Assembly: GCF_014203665.1 (NCBI RefSeq)
Contig: NZ_JACHJN010000002.1
Span: 1-64,000 of the forward strand
DNA: 64,000 nt
Reading direction: 5' to 3'
DNA from: Saccharothrix tamanrassetensis
GTDB lineage: Bacteria > Actinomycetota > Actinomycetes > Mycobacteriales > Pseudonocardiaceae
Both the position numbers and the translations under genes were made by a program. Under the pieces are notes generated by a model, which ran no database searches, had not been told where the DNA came from, and saw only the letters and a program-made list of their open reading frames with translations. The first letter of the stretch is position 1; every line of letters starts with the position of its first letter. Positions 53,955-62,847 of the stretch are shown here, piece by piece.

Positions 53955-55781
53955 GTGACGACTGCTCAACGCCGCCGTGCCCGCGTCCGCGCCCCCGAAC
54001 TGGTCGGTCGCGGCTGGCTCAACACCGGTGACCGCGACATCGCGCTCAAAGACCTGCGCGGCAAGGTCGTGCTGCTGGACTTCTGGACCTTCTGCTGCAT
54101 CAACTGCCTGCACGTGCTCGACGAACTCCGCCCGCTCGAAGCCGAGTTCGCGGACGTCCTGGTCACCGTCGGCGTCCACTCGCCGAAGTTCGTGCACGAA
54201 GCCGACGCCGACGCGCTCAAGGCAGCGGTCGAACGCTACGAAGTGCACCACCCCGTGCTGGACGACCCCGAACTCACGACGTGGCAGAACTACGCCGTCA
54301 AGGCGTGGCCCACGCTGGTCGTGGTGGACCCCGAGGGCTACGTCGTGCACGTCGCCGCGGGCGAAGGCCACGTGGACGCGCTGCGCCAGGTCGTCTCCGA
54401 GCTGGTCGAAGAGCACGACGCGAAGGGCACGCTGCACCGCGGCGAAGGTCCTTACGTGCCGCCCGCCCCCGCCGACACGGAACTCCGCTTCCCGGCCAAG
54501 GCACTCGTCACCCCGAACAACACGCTCCTGGTCAGCGACTCCGCCCACCACAGCCTGGTCGAGCTCGAACTCGACGGCGAGACGGTCATCCGCCGCATCG
54601 GCACGGGCGAGCGGGGGCGGCGCGACGGTCTCGACCCGAGCTTCTCCGAGCCCGCCGGCCTGACCCTCCTCCCCGCCGACGTCGCCGCCGAGGTCGGCTA
54701 CCACGTGGTCGTCGCCGACACCGTCAACCACCTCCTGCGCGGCCTCGACCTGGACACCGGCGAGGTCACCACCGTCGCGGGCACGGGTGAGCAGTGGATG
54801 GACGGCGAGACGGACGGCCCGGCCCACCGGATCCGTCTCACCAGCCCCTGGGACGTGACCTGGTGGGAGCCCGCCGGGGGCGTCGCCGTCGCGTTGGCAG
54901 GCAACCACACCCTCGGCCTGTTCAAGCCCGCCGAACGCCGCCTGGAACGCCTCGCGGGCACCACGGTCGAAGGGCTCGGCGACGGCTCGTTCGAGGAGGC
55001 CTTCTTCGCGCAGACCTCCGGCCTGGCCGCCGACGGGGACCGCCTCTGGCTGGTCGACTCCGAGACCTCCGCCCTCCGCTACCTGGAGCACGGCGAGGTG
55101 CACACCGCCGTGGGCAAGGGGCTGTTCGACTTCGGCCACCGCGACGGCGAAGCCGACCAAGCCCTCCTCCAGCACCCGCTGGGCGTCGCCGTGCTGCCGG
55201 ACGGCACCGTGTCCATCGCCGACACCTACAACGGTGCGATCCGGCGTTACGACCCCTCGACCGGGGAGGTGTCCACGCTCGCGACCGACATCGCCGAACC
55301 GTCCGACGTCCTCTACGCGGACGGCGAGCTGGTGGTCGTCGCGTCCGCCGCGCACCGCCTGGAGCGCCCCGTGGCGCCCGGCACGAAAGTCCTCGGCGAG
55401 GCCCACCAGGTGCGCCGACCGCCGACCCTGCTCGCGCCCGGCGACCTGGAATTGAAGGTCGTCTTCACCCCGCCGGCCGGCACCAGGCTGGACGACCGCT
55501 ACGGCCCGTCGACACGGCTGGAGATCACCAGCTCGCCGCCCGGACTCCTGACAGCGGGCGCCGGCGTGGGCACCGACCTGACCCGCACGATCCACATCGC
55601 CGAGGGCTTCACCGAGGGCGTGCTGCACGTCGTCGCGCAGGCCGCCAGTTGCACCGACGACCCCGCCGTGGAGCACCCGGTGTGCAAGCTGACCCGCCAG
55701 GACTGGGGCGTGCCGATCCGCGTCACGGCGGACGCCCCGCACCGGCTGCCCCTGCTGATGGGCGGCCTGGACGAGGGCTGA
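53955..55781 (+). CDS. Thioredoxin-fold plus NHL-repeat protein
   Basis: 608 residues from the GTG at 53955. N-terminal thioredoxin-like domain (VLLDFWTFCCINCLHVLDEL with Cys-Ile-Asn-Cys, then VGVHSPKF and TWQNYAVKAWPTLVVVDPEG), followed by NHL-type beta-propeller repeats (ALVTPNNTLLVSDSAHHSLVELE, HPLGVAVLPDGTVSIADTYNGAIRRYD) to ~510. A short C-terminal module contains two Cys (SCTDDP, VCKLTRQDW). The family has an oxidoreductase-like N-terminus and is presumed redox-related, cytoplasmic. An upstream decayed copy suggests a duplication. Confidence 0.85.
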   Translation: MTTAQRRRARVRAPELVGRGWLNTGDRDIALKDLRGKVVLLDFWTFCCINCLHVLDELRPLEAEFADVLVTVGVHSPKFVHEADADALKAAVERYEVHHPVLDDPELTTWQNYAVKAWPTLVVVDPEGYVVHVAAGEGHVDALRQVVSELVEEHDAKGTLHRGEGPYVPPAPADTELRFPAKALVTPNNTLLVSDSAHHSLVELELDGETVIRRIGTGERGRRDGLDPSFSEPAGLTLLPADVAAEVGYHVVVADTVNHLLRGLDLDTGEVTTVAGTGEQWMDGETDGPAHRIRLTSPWDVTWWEPAGGVAVALAGNHTLGLFKPAERRLERLAGTTVEGLGDGSFEEAFFAQTSGLAADGDRLWLVDSETSALRYLEHGEVHTAVGKGLFDFGHRDGEADQALLQHPLGVAVLPDGTVSIADTYNGAIRRYDPSTGEVSTLATDIAEPSDVLYADGELVVVASAAHRLERPVAPGTKVLGEAHQVRRPPTLLAPGDLELKVVFTPPAGTRLDDRYGPSTRLEITSSPPGLLTAGAGVGTDLTRTIHIAEGFTEGVLHVVAQAASCTDDPAVEHPVCKLTRQDWGVPIRVTADAPHRLPLLMGGLDEG

Positions 55782-55805
55782 CGAGGCGCCACGTAGACTC
55801 TGCTG

Positions 55806-56126
55806 GTGCCCGATGTCAAGCTTGAGATCCAGATGCTGCACGACCGCGTCATGGTGCGGATCTCGCCGGAGGACGGTGAGCGCCGCAGCAGCGGCGGCAT
55901 CGTGATCCCGGCGACCGCGCAGATGGCCAAGCGTCTGGCCTGGGGTGACGTCCACGGCGTCGGCACGAACGTGCGGCACGTCAAGGTCGGTGACCGGGTG
56001 CTGTTCAACCCGGAGGACCAGTACGAGTTCGAGGTGCAGGGCGCGACCTACCTGGTCCTGCGGGAACGGGACGTGCACGCCGTCGCCAGCGAGCGGTCGG
56101 ACCACGGCACCGGTCTCTACCTGTGA
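55806..56126 (+). CDS. Cpn10/GroES-like protein
   Basis: 106 residues of a single GroES fold: MLHDRVMVRI, GGIVIPATAQMAKRLAWGDV (mobile-loop position), VKVGDRVLFNPEDQYEFEVQG, YLVLRERDVHAV. It is shorter on conservation than canonical GroES (no groEL nearby), so it is likely an accessory co-chaperonin-like protein. It begins at a GTG 25 bp after the NHL gene; a small operon is likely. Its stop starts a tandem repeat. Confidence 0.85.
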   Translation: MPDVKLEIQMLHDRVMVRISPEDGERRSSGGIVIPATAQMAKRLAWGDVHGVGTNVRHVKVGDRVLFNPEDQYEFEVQGATYLVLRERDVHAVASERSDHGTGLYL

Positions 56127-56169
56127 AGCGCGGGTACCTGTGAAGCACCGAGACCTGTGCAGCACCGAG
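56118..56169. repeat. 17-18 bp tandem repeat at the GroES-like stop
   Basis: Units TACCTGTGAAGCGCGGG (56118-56134), TACCTGTGAAGCACCGAG (56135-56152) and ACCTGTGCAGCACCGAG (56153-56169). The TGA at 56124-56126 is the actual stop codon; the next unit repeats TGA in another frame. Confidence 0.9.
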
Positions 56170-56238
56170 AAGTGATCGACGCGTGACGGCGGTCGGGTAA
56201 GCAGTCCCGAGGACTTGCGAGAGGCAAGAGGGGGAGCG

Positions 56239-58443
56239 GTGCCGGAGAACCAGCGACCGGAGTACGACGCTGAGCGGACCAGGGCGTTCGAGCCCGTCCG
56301 CCCGTCGGGCACCGCTTCGGAGCGCACGACGCAGATCCCGGCGTCGTCGGTGCAGGAGGCCGCCTGGCCCACCGACGAGGAGGCCTGGCCGCAGGAGGAG
56401 CCGGACGAGCCGTCGTCGGCCCCGACCGTGCGCAACGTCCCGCCGTCCGAGGCGACGCGGATCATGCCCGGCGAGGCCACCCGCGACCTCGCGCCGCCGG
56501 CCGAGTCGGTGACGCACAAGCTCAACCCGCCGGCGGAGCAGCCCCGTGCGGCAACCCCACCGGCCGAGCAGACCCGTGCGGCGGTCCCGCCGGCCGCGGA
56601 GACCCGCGCGTTCCCGCCGGACAACCCGCGCAACCCGTCGCCGTCGGAGGAGACCACGGTCTTCGCCAGCCCGGTGTCGGAGCCCGAGGCCACCGTGCTG
56701 GGCCCGGTGATGGTGGACGAGAAGACCGCGGCCGAGGAGGGCGACGCCCGGCGGAAGAACCGGCGGAAGGTCCTCATCGTCGCGGCGAGCGTGCTCGGCC
56801 TGCTGGTCGTGCTCTACGGCGCGGACATGCTGATCTCCGGCGGCAACGTGCCGCGCGGCGTGACGGTCGCCGGCGTCGACGTGGGCGGTATGAGCCACAC
56901 CGCCGCCGAGCAGAAGCTGCGCGACACCATCGGCCCGCGGCTGGCCCAGCCGGTGAAGACCCAGGCGGGCGACGTGACCACCGAGTTCGACCCGCAGGGC
57001 GCCGGGCTGGAGCTGGACTGGGTCGCCACCCTGGACCGGGCGGGCGACCAGCCGCTGTCCCCGATCACCCGCGTGACCTCGTTCTTCACCTCCCGCGAGG
57101 TCGGTTTCGCCACCCGCAGCGACGAGGCGAAGCTGACCGCCGCGCTGGAGGCGCTGCGCGCCAAGACCGACCACGACCCGGCCGAGGGCACCATCCGGTT
57201 CGAGGGCGCGACGCCGGTCGCGGTGGACCCGAAGCAGGGCCAGAAGCTGGACGTGCCGGGCGCGTCGGACAAGCTGCTCGCGGACTGGGCGGACGGCGGC
57301 ACCATCGAGCTGCCGGTCGCGACCACGCCGGTGAAGACCACCAAGGCAGGCGTGCAGAAGGCGCTGGAGGAGTTCGCCAAGCCCGCCACCGCCGCGCCGG
57401 TGGTCGTCAAGGGCGAGGGCAAGGACGCCACGCTCACGCCCGAGCAGCTGGCCGCCACCCTGGTGTTCGAGCCCGCCGACGACGGCAACCTGATCGTCAA
57501 GGTGGACAACAACAAGGTCGTCGAAGCCGCCGGCCCGCAGCTGAAGGACACCGAGAAGGAGGGCAAGGACGCCGAGATCGTGTTCGAGGGCGGCAAGCCG
57601 ACCGTCAAGGAGTCGGTGGACGGCCTCGGCATCGACTGGGAGAAGTCCCTGGTGCCGTTCATGGACGTGCTGAAGAGCGCGGACAAGCGGGAGATCAAGG
57701 CGGAGTACAAGCACACGCCCGCCAAGGTGACCACCGAGCAGGCCAACAAGATGGGCATCAAGGAGGTCATCGGCGAGTTCCAGACCGGTGGCTTCGCGGC
57801 CGACTCGGGCACCAACATCCGCGTGGTGGCGGAGAAGGTGAACGGCGCGATCGTCAAGCCCGGCGAGACGTTCTCGCTCAACGGCCACACCGGTCCGCGC
57901 GGCCTGGCGCAGGGCTACGTCGAGGCGGGCATCATCGAGAACGGCGCTCCCGGCCGCGCGGTCGGCGGCGGCATCTCGCAGTTCGCGACCACGCTGTACA
58001 ACGCGGGCTACCACGCGGGCATGAAGGACGCGGGCCACAAGGAGCACAGCTACTGGATCTCGCGCTACCCGGCGGGCCGCGAGGCCACCGTGTTCATGGA
58101 CAACGCGGGCAACAGCCTGATCGACATCAAGTTCACCAACCCGGACGACACGGGCGTGGCGATCCAGACGATCTGGACGCCGTCCTCGATCCGGATCGTG
58201 CTGTGGGGCACGAAGAACTACGACGTCAGCGGTTCGACCAGCGAGAAGTCCAACTTCACCGAGCCGAACGAGGTCAAGAAGAACACCCAGCCGTGCGTGA
58301 ACAGCGCCGGCGCGCAGGGCTTCACGGTCACCGACACCCGCACCATCAAGGACCGCCGCACCGGCCAGACCCGCTCCGAGTCGCGCACGGTGCGCTACGA
58401 CCCGTCGCCGAAGATCGTCTGCGAAGCCCCACCGGCGGGCTGA
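56239..58443 (+). CDS. VanW-family membrane protein with peptidoglycan-binding domain
   Basis: 734 residues from the GTG at 56239 (GGGGGAG upstream). A ~165-residue Pro/Glu/Ala-rich cytoplasmic region with repeated PPAEQ/PPAAETR is followed by a single membrane helix (about 176-195). Outside lie two or three YoaR/PG-binding 4-type repeats (TVAGVDVGGMSHTAAEQKL, KLDVPGASDKLLADWADG, ATLTPEQLAATLVFEP) and the VanW domain (FAADSGTNIRVVAEKVNGAIVKPGETFSLNGHTGPRGLAQGYVEAGII, GGGISQFATTLYNAGYHAG). An envelope role is likely; vancomycin resistance is not implied by the name. Confidence 0.9.
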   Translation: MPENQRPEYDAERTRAFEPVRPSGTASERTTQIPASSVQEAAWPTDEEAWPQEEPDEPSSAPTVRNVPPSEATRIMPGEATRDLAPPAESVTHKLNPPAEQPRAATPPAEQTRAAVPPAAETRAFPPDNPRNPSPSEETTVFASPVSEPEATVLGPVMVDEKTAAEEGDARRKNRRKVLIVAASVLGLLVVLYGADMLISGGNVPRGVTVAGVDVGGMSHTAAEQKLRDTIGPRLAQPVKTQAGDVTTEFDPQGAGLELDWVATLDRAGDQPLSPITRVTSFFTSREVGFATRSDEAKLTAALEALRAKTDHDPAEGTIRFEGATPVAVDPKQGQKLDVPGASDKLLADWADGGTIELPVATTPVKTTKAGVQKALEEFAKPATAAPVVVKGEGKDATLTPEQLAATLVFEPADDGNLIVKVDNNKVVEAAGPQLKDTEKEGKDAEIVFEGGKPTVKESVDGLGIDWEKSLVPFMDVLKSADKREIKAEYKHTPAKVTTEQANKMGIKEVIGEFQTGGFAADSGTNIRVVAEKVNGAIVKPGETFSLNGHTGPRGLAQGYVEAGIIENGAPGRAVGGGISQFATTLYNAGYHAGMKDAGHKEHSYWISRYPAGREATVFMDNAGNSLIDIKFTNPDDTGVAIQTIWTPSSIRIVLWGTKNYDVSGSTSEKSNFTEPNEVKKNTQPCVNSAGAQGFTVTDTRTIKDRRTGQTRSESRTVRYDPSPKIVCEAPPAG

Positions 58444-58562
58444 CCACCGCGTCCGCCCGGCCGCCCTACCACCGCGTCCGCCCGGCACACCCGACCAACG
58501 GGTTGGCTCGGCACGCCTGACCACCGGGTTTGCTTAGAACGCCCACCAGCGGGGTAGTCACC
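58441..58562. repeat. ~25-bp tandem repeat after the VanW stop
   Basis: ACCACCGCGTCCGCCCGG occurs exactly at 58443-58460 and 58468-58485 (period 25). More diverged copies follow (GACCAACGGGTTGGC near 58492, GACCACCGGGTTTGC near 58518, CCACCAGCGGGGT near 58541). The first begins at the VanW stop. Confidence 0.8.
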
Positions 58563-58567
58563 CGTTC

Positions 58568-59371
58568 GTGAGCGTTCACTCGGTAAGACGTCACCCGGCC
58601 GTGCAGTTCCTCGGTCGCGGTGGGATGGTGTGCTACGGATTGGTGCACGTGCTGCTCGCCGTACTCACCGCCCAGGTGGTTTTCGGTGACAGCGGGGAAC
58701 GCACCGACCAGAAGGGCGCGGTGGCGACCCTCACCCAGACCGGCTTCGGGCCGGTGCTGCTGTGGATCCTCGCCATCGGGCTGTTCGCGTTCGCGGTCTG
58801 GCAGATCGCCATGGCCGCCTCCGGCTACAACTGGGTCTCCCCCGAGCGCAAGCGGGTCTTCCGCCGGCTCGGCTCGGCCGGCCGCGCCATCACCGGCACC
58901 GCCATCGGCATCGCCGCGGTCAACTACGCGACCGGCAGCAGCCAGTCCAGCTCCACCGAGCAGTCCCAGACCTGGACGGCCCGCGTGCTCGCGCTGCCGT
59001 TCGGCCAGGTGCTGGTCGGCGCGGTGGCGCTATTCGTCATCGGGCTCGGCGTCGCGGTGGCGCGCAAGGGCTTCAAGAAGGCGTTCGAGGACGACCTGAA
59101 CATGTCCGAGCTGCCCGCCGCGTCGCGGAAGTGGGTGGAACGGCTCGGCCGCATCGGCTGGATCGGCAAGGGCATCTCGTACGCGTTGATCGGCATCCTG
59201 GTCGGCTTCGCGGCGATCACCGCCAACCCCGCCGAGTCCGGTGGCCTGGACAAGGCCCTGCACACGCTCGCCGCCCAGCCCTACGGGGTCTTCCTGCTCG
59301 CCGTGATCGCCCTGGGGTTCCTGGGGTTCGGCGGTTACTGCTTCGCCGCTGCGCGTGCCCACAAGGACTGA
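58568..59371 (+). CDS. DUF1206 membrane protein
   Basis: 267 residues with six membrane helices in three related pairs: LGRGGMVCYGLVHVLLAVLTAQVVFG, LGSAGRAITGTAIGIAAVNYATG and LGRIGWIGKGISYALIGILVGFAAI each start a ~65-residue repeat (DUF1206 carries three). Each repeat ends with a second hydrophobic helix. A GTG start at 58568. Function unknown. A strong hairpin after the next 130 bp separates it from the convergent FadE5 gene. Confidence 0.9.
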   Translation: MSVHSVRRHPAVQFLGRGGMVCYGLVHVLLAVLTAQVVFGDSGERTDQKGAVATLTQTGFGPVLLWILAIGLFAFAVWQIAMAASGYNWVSPERKRVFRRLGSAGRAITGTAIGIAAVNYATGSSQSSSTEQSQTWTARVLALPFGQVLVGAVALFVIGLGVAVARKGFKKAFEDDLNMSELPAASRKWVERLGRIGWIGKGISYALIGILVGFAAITANPAESGGLDKALHTLAAQPYGVFLLAVIALGFLGFGGYCFAAARAHKD

Positions 59372-59509
59372 CGCCGGCGGTGACGAGCACCGCCGGCGTC
59401 AGGTTCCACCTCGGCCCTGGTCTGCCTCCTCGGGTGTGCCTCGGTTGACGTGACCCTCTTGCCGCCACCCGAACCGGACCAGGCGGCCGTCCGGGACATC
59501 CGGACAGCG

Positions 59510-59550
59510 CGAAGGGCGGCACCCCCGCGAACCGGGGGTGCCGCCCTTCG
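59510..59550. terminator. Bidirectional terminator, DUF1206 / FadE5
   Basis: CGAAGGGCGGCACCCCCG (59510-59527) pairs perfectly over 18 bp with CGGGGGTGCCGCCCTTCG (59533-59550), loop 5 nt. It lies between convergent genes and may end both transcripts. No long T run on either strand. Confidence 0.85.
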
Positions 59551-59583
59551 GTCAAGCCGTCAACCCAACGCCGGACCCTCAGC

Positions 59584-61422
59584 TCAGAACGCGGCCTCGT
59601 CCACGTCCATCAGCGAGTTGTCCGTCGTCTCGGCGATCTTGCGGCGGGCCGAGAGCTCCGGCAGGACCGACTTCGCGAAGAACGACGCGACCGCGACCTT
59701 GCCCTCGTAGAACGCCTTGTCCCGGGCCGACACCTGGCCGTCGAGCTTGGCCAGCGCCACCTCGGCCTGGCGCAGCAGCAGCCAGCCCACCAGCACGTCG
59801 CCCGCGGTCATCAGCAGCCGGACGGAGTTCTGGCCGACCTTGTACAGGTTGCGCACGTCCTCCTGCGAGGTGGTCAGGAAGCCGACCAGCGCGCCGAGCA
59901 TGCCCTGGAGGTCCTCCAGGCCCTGCTTGAGCAGCGCCCGCTCCTCCTTGAGCCGGCCGTTGCCGCCCTCGTTGTCCAGGAACTTCTGGATCTCGCCGTT
60001 GATGAAGCCCAGCGCCTGGCCCTTGTCCCGGATGATCTTGCGGAAGAAGAAGTCCAGGGACTGGATGGCGGTGGTGCCCTCGTACAGCGAGTCGATCTTG
60101 GAATCCCGGATGTACTGCTCGATCGGGTACTCCTGGAGGAACCCCGAGCCGCCCAGCGTCTGCAGCGACTGCGCGAGCTGCTCGTACGCCCGCTCCGAGC
60201 CGACGCCCTTCACGACCGGCAGCAGCAGGTCGTTGACCTTCTCCGCCAGCTCCTTGTCCGGCCCGCCCAGCGCGATCCGGTCCTGGAACGTGGCCGTGTA
60301 CAGGTACACCGCGCGCAGGCCCTCGGCGTACGCCTTCTGCAACATCAGCGAACGTCGCACGTCCGGGTGGTTCGTGATGGTGACGCGCGGCGCGGTCTTG
60401 TCCGTCATCCGGGTCAGGTCGGCGCTCTGCACGCGCTCCTTGGCGTACGACAGGGCGTTCAGGTAGCCGGTCGACAGGGTGCCGATGGCCTTGGTGCCGA
60501 CCATCATCCGGGCGTACTCGATGACCTGGAACATCTGCGCGATGCCGTCGTGCACCTCGCCCAGCAGCCAGCCCTTCGCGGGCACGCCGTGCTGGCCGAA
60601 GGTCAGCTCGCAGGTGGTCGAGACCTTGAGGCCCATCTTGTGCTCGACGTTGGTGACGAAGGCGCCGTTGCGCTCGCCGGTCGGCTCGCCGGTCTCCGGG
60701 TCGAAGTGCAGCTTCGGCACCAGGAACAGCGACAGGCCCTTGGTGCCGGGCCTCGCCTCGATGCCGGGGCCCTCGGGACGGGCCAGCACCAGGTGCATGA
60801 TGTTCTCGGTCAGGTCCTGGTCACCCGAGGTGATGAACCGCTTGACCCCGTCGAGGTGCCACGAGCCGTCCTCCTGGAGCACCGCCTTGGTGCGGCCCGC
60901 GCCCACGTCGGAGCCGGCGTCGGGCTCGGTGAGCACCATGGTGGCGCCCCAGCCGCGCTCGATCATCAGCTCGGCCCACCGCTTCTGCCGCTCGGTGCCG
61001 TTGCGGTAGACGACCGTCGCGAAGTTCGGGCCCGCCAGGTACATGTAGATGGCCGGGTTCGCGCCCAGGATCAGCTCGGACGCCGCCCACTGCACCGACG
61101 GCGGGATGCCGAAGCCGCCCAGCTCGTTGGGCAGCGACAGGCGGTACCACTCGCCGTCCCAGATGGCCCGGTAGGACTTCTTGAACGACTCGGGCAGCGT
61201 CGCCGAGTGCGTCTTGGGGTCGAACACCGGCGGGTTGCGGTCGGCGTCGGCGAAGGACTCCGCCAGCGGGCCGACGGCCAGGTTGTTCAACTCGGCCAGC
61301 ACGCCGCGCGCGGTGTCCTCGTCGGACTGCTCGAACGGCCCCGTGCCGAGGTGGTCCTGCACGTTGAAGACTTCGAACAGGTTGAATTCGAGGTCTCGGA
61401 CGTTGCTCTTGTAGTGACCCAT
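59584..61422 (-). CDS. Acyl-CoA dehydrogenase, FadE5-like
   Basis: 612 residues, the size and sequence type of mycobacterial FadE5 (Rv0244c, 611 residues). Opening [17 protein letters not shown], then [14 protein letters not shown]/substrate motifs [21 protein letters not shown] and [15 protein letters not shown], catalytic region [10 protein letters not shown], ending MDVDEAAF. It has the extra C-terminal helical region absent from ~400-residue acyl-CoA dehydrogenases. It oxidises medium/long acyl-CoA. Its promoter holds two TACY-N4-RGTA sites. Confidence 0.95.
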   Translation of the reverse strand: MGHYKSNVRDLEFNLFEVFNVQDHLGTGPFEQSDEDTARGVLAELNNLAVGPLAESFADADRNPPVFDPKTHSATLPESFKKSYRAIWDGEWYRLSLPNELGGFGIPPSVQWAASELILGANPAIYMYLAGPNFATVVYRNGTERQKRWAELMIERGWGATMVLTEPDAGSDVGAGRTKAVLQEDGSWHLDGVKRFITSGDQDLTENIMHLVLARPEGPGIEARPGTKGLSLFLVPKLHFDPETGEPTGERNGAFVTNVEHKMGLKVSTTCELTFGQHGVPAKGWLLGEVHDGIAQMFQVIEYARMMVGTKAIGTLSTGYLNALSYAKERVQSADLTRMTDKTAPRVTITNHPDVRRSLMLQKAYAEGLRAVYLYTATFQDRIALGGPDKELAEKVNDLLLPVVKGVGSERAYEQLAQSLQTLGGSGFLQEYPIEQYIRDSKIDSLYEGTTAIQSLDFFFRKIIRDKGQALGFINGEIQKFLDNEGGNGRLKEERALLKQGLEDLQGMLGALVGFLTTSQEDVRNLYKVGQNSVRLLMTAGDVLVGWLLLRQAEVALAKLDGQVSARDKAFYEGKVAVASFFAKSVLPELSARRKIAETTDNSLMDVDEAAF

Positions 61423-61456
61423 CTCGTCTCACTCCATGAAGGTCGGGGCTGTCCCC

Positions 61457-61494
61457 TTACTGACCGGTAACAACAGGGTATTACCTGTCAGTAA
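61457..61494. promoter_or_regulatory. Paired operators upstream of FadE5
   Basis: TTACTGACCGGTAA (61457-61470) and TTACCTGTCAGTAA (61481-61494), each a TTAC-N6-GTAA palindrome and each containing TACY-N4-RGTA, 10 bp apart. The outer parts TTACTGAC / GTCAGTAA are also exact complements. The half-site matches those at 43608 and 46524. Confidence 0.85.
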
Positions 61495-61537
61495 CCCCGG
61501 CAAGGCCGACCACCCGGATGTGGCGGGCGGAACCGGC

Positions 61538-62269
61538 CTACTTCATGTTGCTGCTGAGCAGTCCTGCCTGGTAGGCGAGCGAGACGGCGTGCGTGCGGTC
61601 CCGTGCCCGGAGTTTGCGCAGGATGTTCTTCACGTGCGTGCGGACGGTCTCCACGGACACGTACAGCTCGTTCGCGACCGCCTGGTTCTCCAGGCCGTCC
61701 GCGATGAGCTGGAGCACCTCGTACTCCCGGCGGGACAGCGCGCGGCGCGACCCGGCCTCGGCGGTGGGCGTGAAGCCGGCGGCCAGCGGCGCGAGCGTCG
61801 GGTCCAGGTACATCCGCTCCTGGTGGCCGCGCACGATCGCCTGGAGCACCTCGCCGATCTCGCCCGCCCTCGGCACCATGCCGCGCACCCCGGCGGACAG
61901 CGCGGCCCGCACGTACTTCGCGGTCCGGTGCGGCTCGCGGACCAGCGAGATCACCAGCAGTTGGGGGTCGTTGCCGGTCAGCAGGGTCGCCAGGTGGCCC
62001 TGCGGGTCGAGCACGGAGTCGATCAGCAGCACGTCCGGCCGCAGGCGCTCGTGCAGGCGGACGGCCGTGTTCAGGTGGCCGGTCGAGCCGAGCCAGTGCA
62101 GCCCCGGTGTCCGGCGGACGACGGCCGAGAGGCCCTCGCGGAACAGCGGTATGGGGTCCACCAGCGCGATACCCGGTTCCGTGACATGCCGACCTGCGCC
62201 CGCCGCGGACGACGGACGCGCGTTGACACCGGTTCGCATGTGGATAGGAGTCACGTACCCGCTGAACAT
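61538..62269 (-). CDS. LuxR-family regulator with atypical receiver
   Basis: 243 residues from the ATG at 62269 (the ATG at 62239 is also possible; neither has a clear SD). The receiver-like domain starts GIALVDPIPLFREGLSAVVRR and has the phosphoacceptor Asp in VLLIDSVLD, but the first acidic pair is Asp-Pro instead of Asp-Asp, and the conserved Lys is Arg (GMVPRAG). A normal LuxR helix-turn-helix follows (LSRREYEVLQLIADGLENQAVANELYVSVETVRTHVKNIL). Phosphorylation-independent activity is possible. No kinase gene is adjacent. Confidence 0.88.
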   Translation of the reverse strand: MFSGYVTPIHMRTGVNARPSSAAGAGRHVTEPGIALVDPIPLFREGLSAVVRRTPGLHWLGSTGHLNTAVRLHERLRPDVLLIDSVLDPQGHLATLLTGNDPQLLVISLVREPHRTAKYVRAALSAGVRGMVPRAGEIGEVLQAIVRGHQERMYLDPTLAPLAAGFTPTAEAGSRRALSRREYEVLQLIADGLENQAVANELYVSVETVRTHVKNILRKLRARDRTHAVSLAYQAGLLSSNMK

Positions 62270-62438
62270 GACGGTGATTCGCGGAAAAACTTCGAGCGGT
62301 TCACTCCGTTGACCTAGCCGGACGAGGGTGGCAAGCGTGAGCCGGGGATCGAGTGTGGTCTTGCGCACACCGATCGCTCGGGGCTTTGTGGGCAGGCTCA
62401 TGCGGTCCGATCGGCTCGGTGCCGCCACAGTGGGGTCC

Positions 62439-62819
62439 ATGGGTGCTTGGCAGCCGCGGGACGAGACGGAGTCGGCCGCCGGGTGGAGCCTGTGGCTGGC
62501 GCTGAGCACGCGGTTGTGGCCGGACGGGTCGTGGGACGGGACACCCGCGGCGGCCGTGCTCGGGCTGCGCGAGATCGCGTCGGCGTGCGCGGAGATCAGG
62601 TCCCAGTGCCCCGGTGACGCGCCGGTGCTGCGGCTCGTCGACTCCGTGGTGTTCGTGATCAGCCTCCCGGTGGATCTGTGGCGCGACGACCACGTGCCGG
62701 TCGACGCGGATCGGGCGGCCCTGCTGCACGGCGACCTGGCGGGTGTCGCGAAGCACGCGGCGAGCGTGCGGGCCGTGCTGGCGTCCGGCGGGGGTTGGGC
62801 GGAGCTGGAGACCAGGTAG
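62439..62819 (+). CDS. Small unknown protein upstream of the OhrR-like gene
   Basis: 126 residues from the ATG at 62439 (others upstream are possible: 62400 and 62328). MGAWQPRDETESAAGWSLWLALSTRLWPDG..., one alpha/beta-looking domain, Trp-rich start, no membrane helix. I do not recognise it. It ends 14 bp before the OhrR-like ATG, and its end overlaps the likely -10 region of that gene. Confidence 0.55.
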   Translation: MGAWQPRDETESAAGWSLWLALSTRLWPDGSWDGTPAAAVLGLREIASACAEIRSQCPGDAPVLRLVDSVVFVISLPVDLWRDDHVPVDADRAALLHGDLAGVAKHAASVRAVLASGGGWAELETR

Positions 62820-62824
62820 TACTC

Positions 62825-62847
62825 TGTGCACTAATGATTAGTGCACA
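62825..62847. promoter_or_regulatory. MarR/OhrR operator overlapping the start codon
   Basis: TGTGCACTAAT (62825-62835) and its exact complement ATTAGTGCACA (62837-62847) surround a single G. The ATG of the regulator (62834-62836) lies in the centre. It is a perfect 11-1-11 palindrome, typical of MarR-family autoregulation. Confidence 0.85.

Noticed and set aside
53871..56777. 968-residue open frame on the minus strand
   Set aside because: Antisense to the thioredoxin/NHL, GroES-like and VanW genes, all of which have clear motifs on the plus strand.
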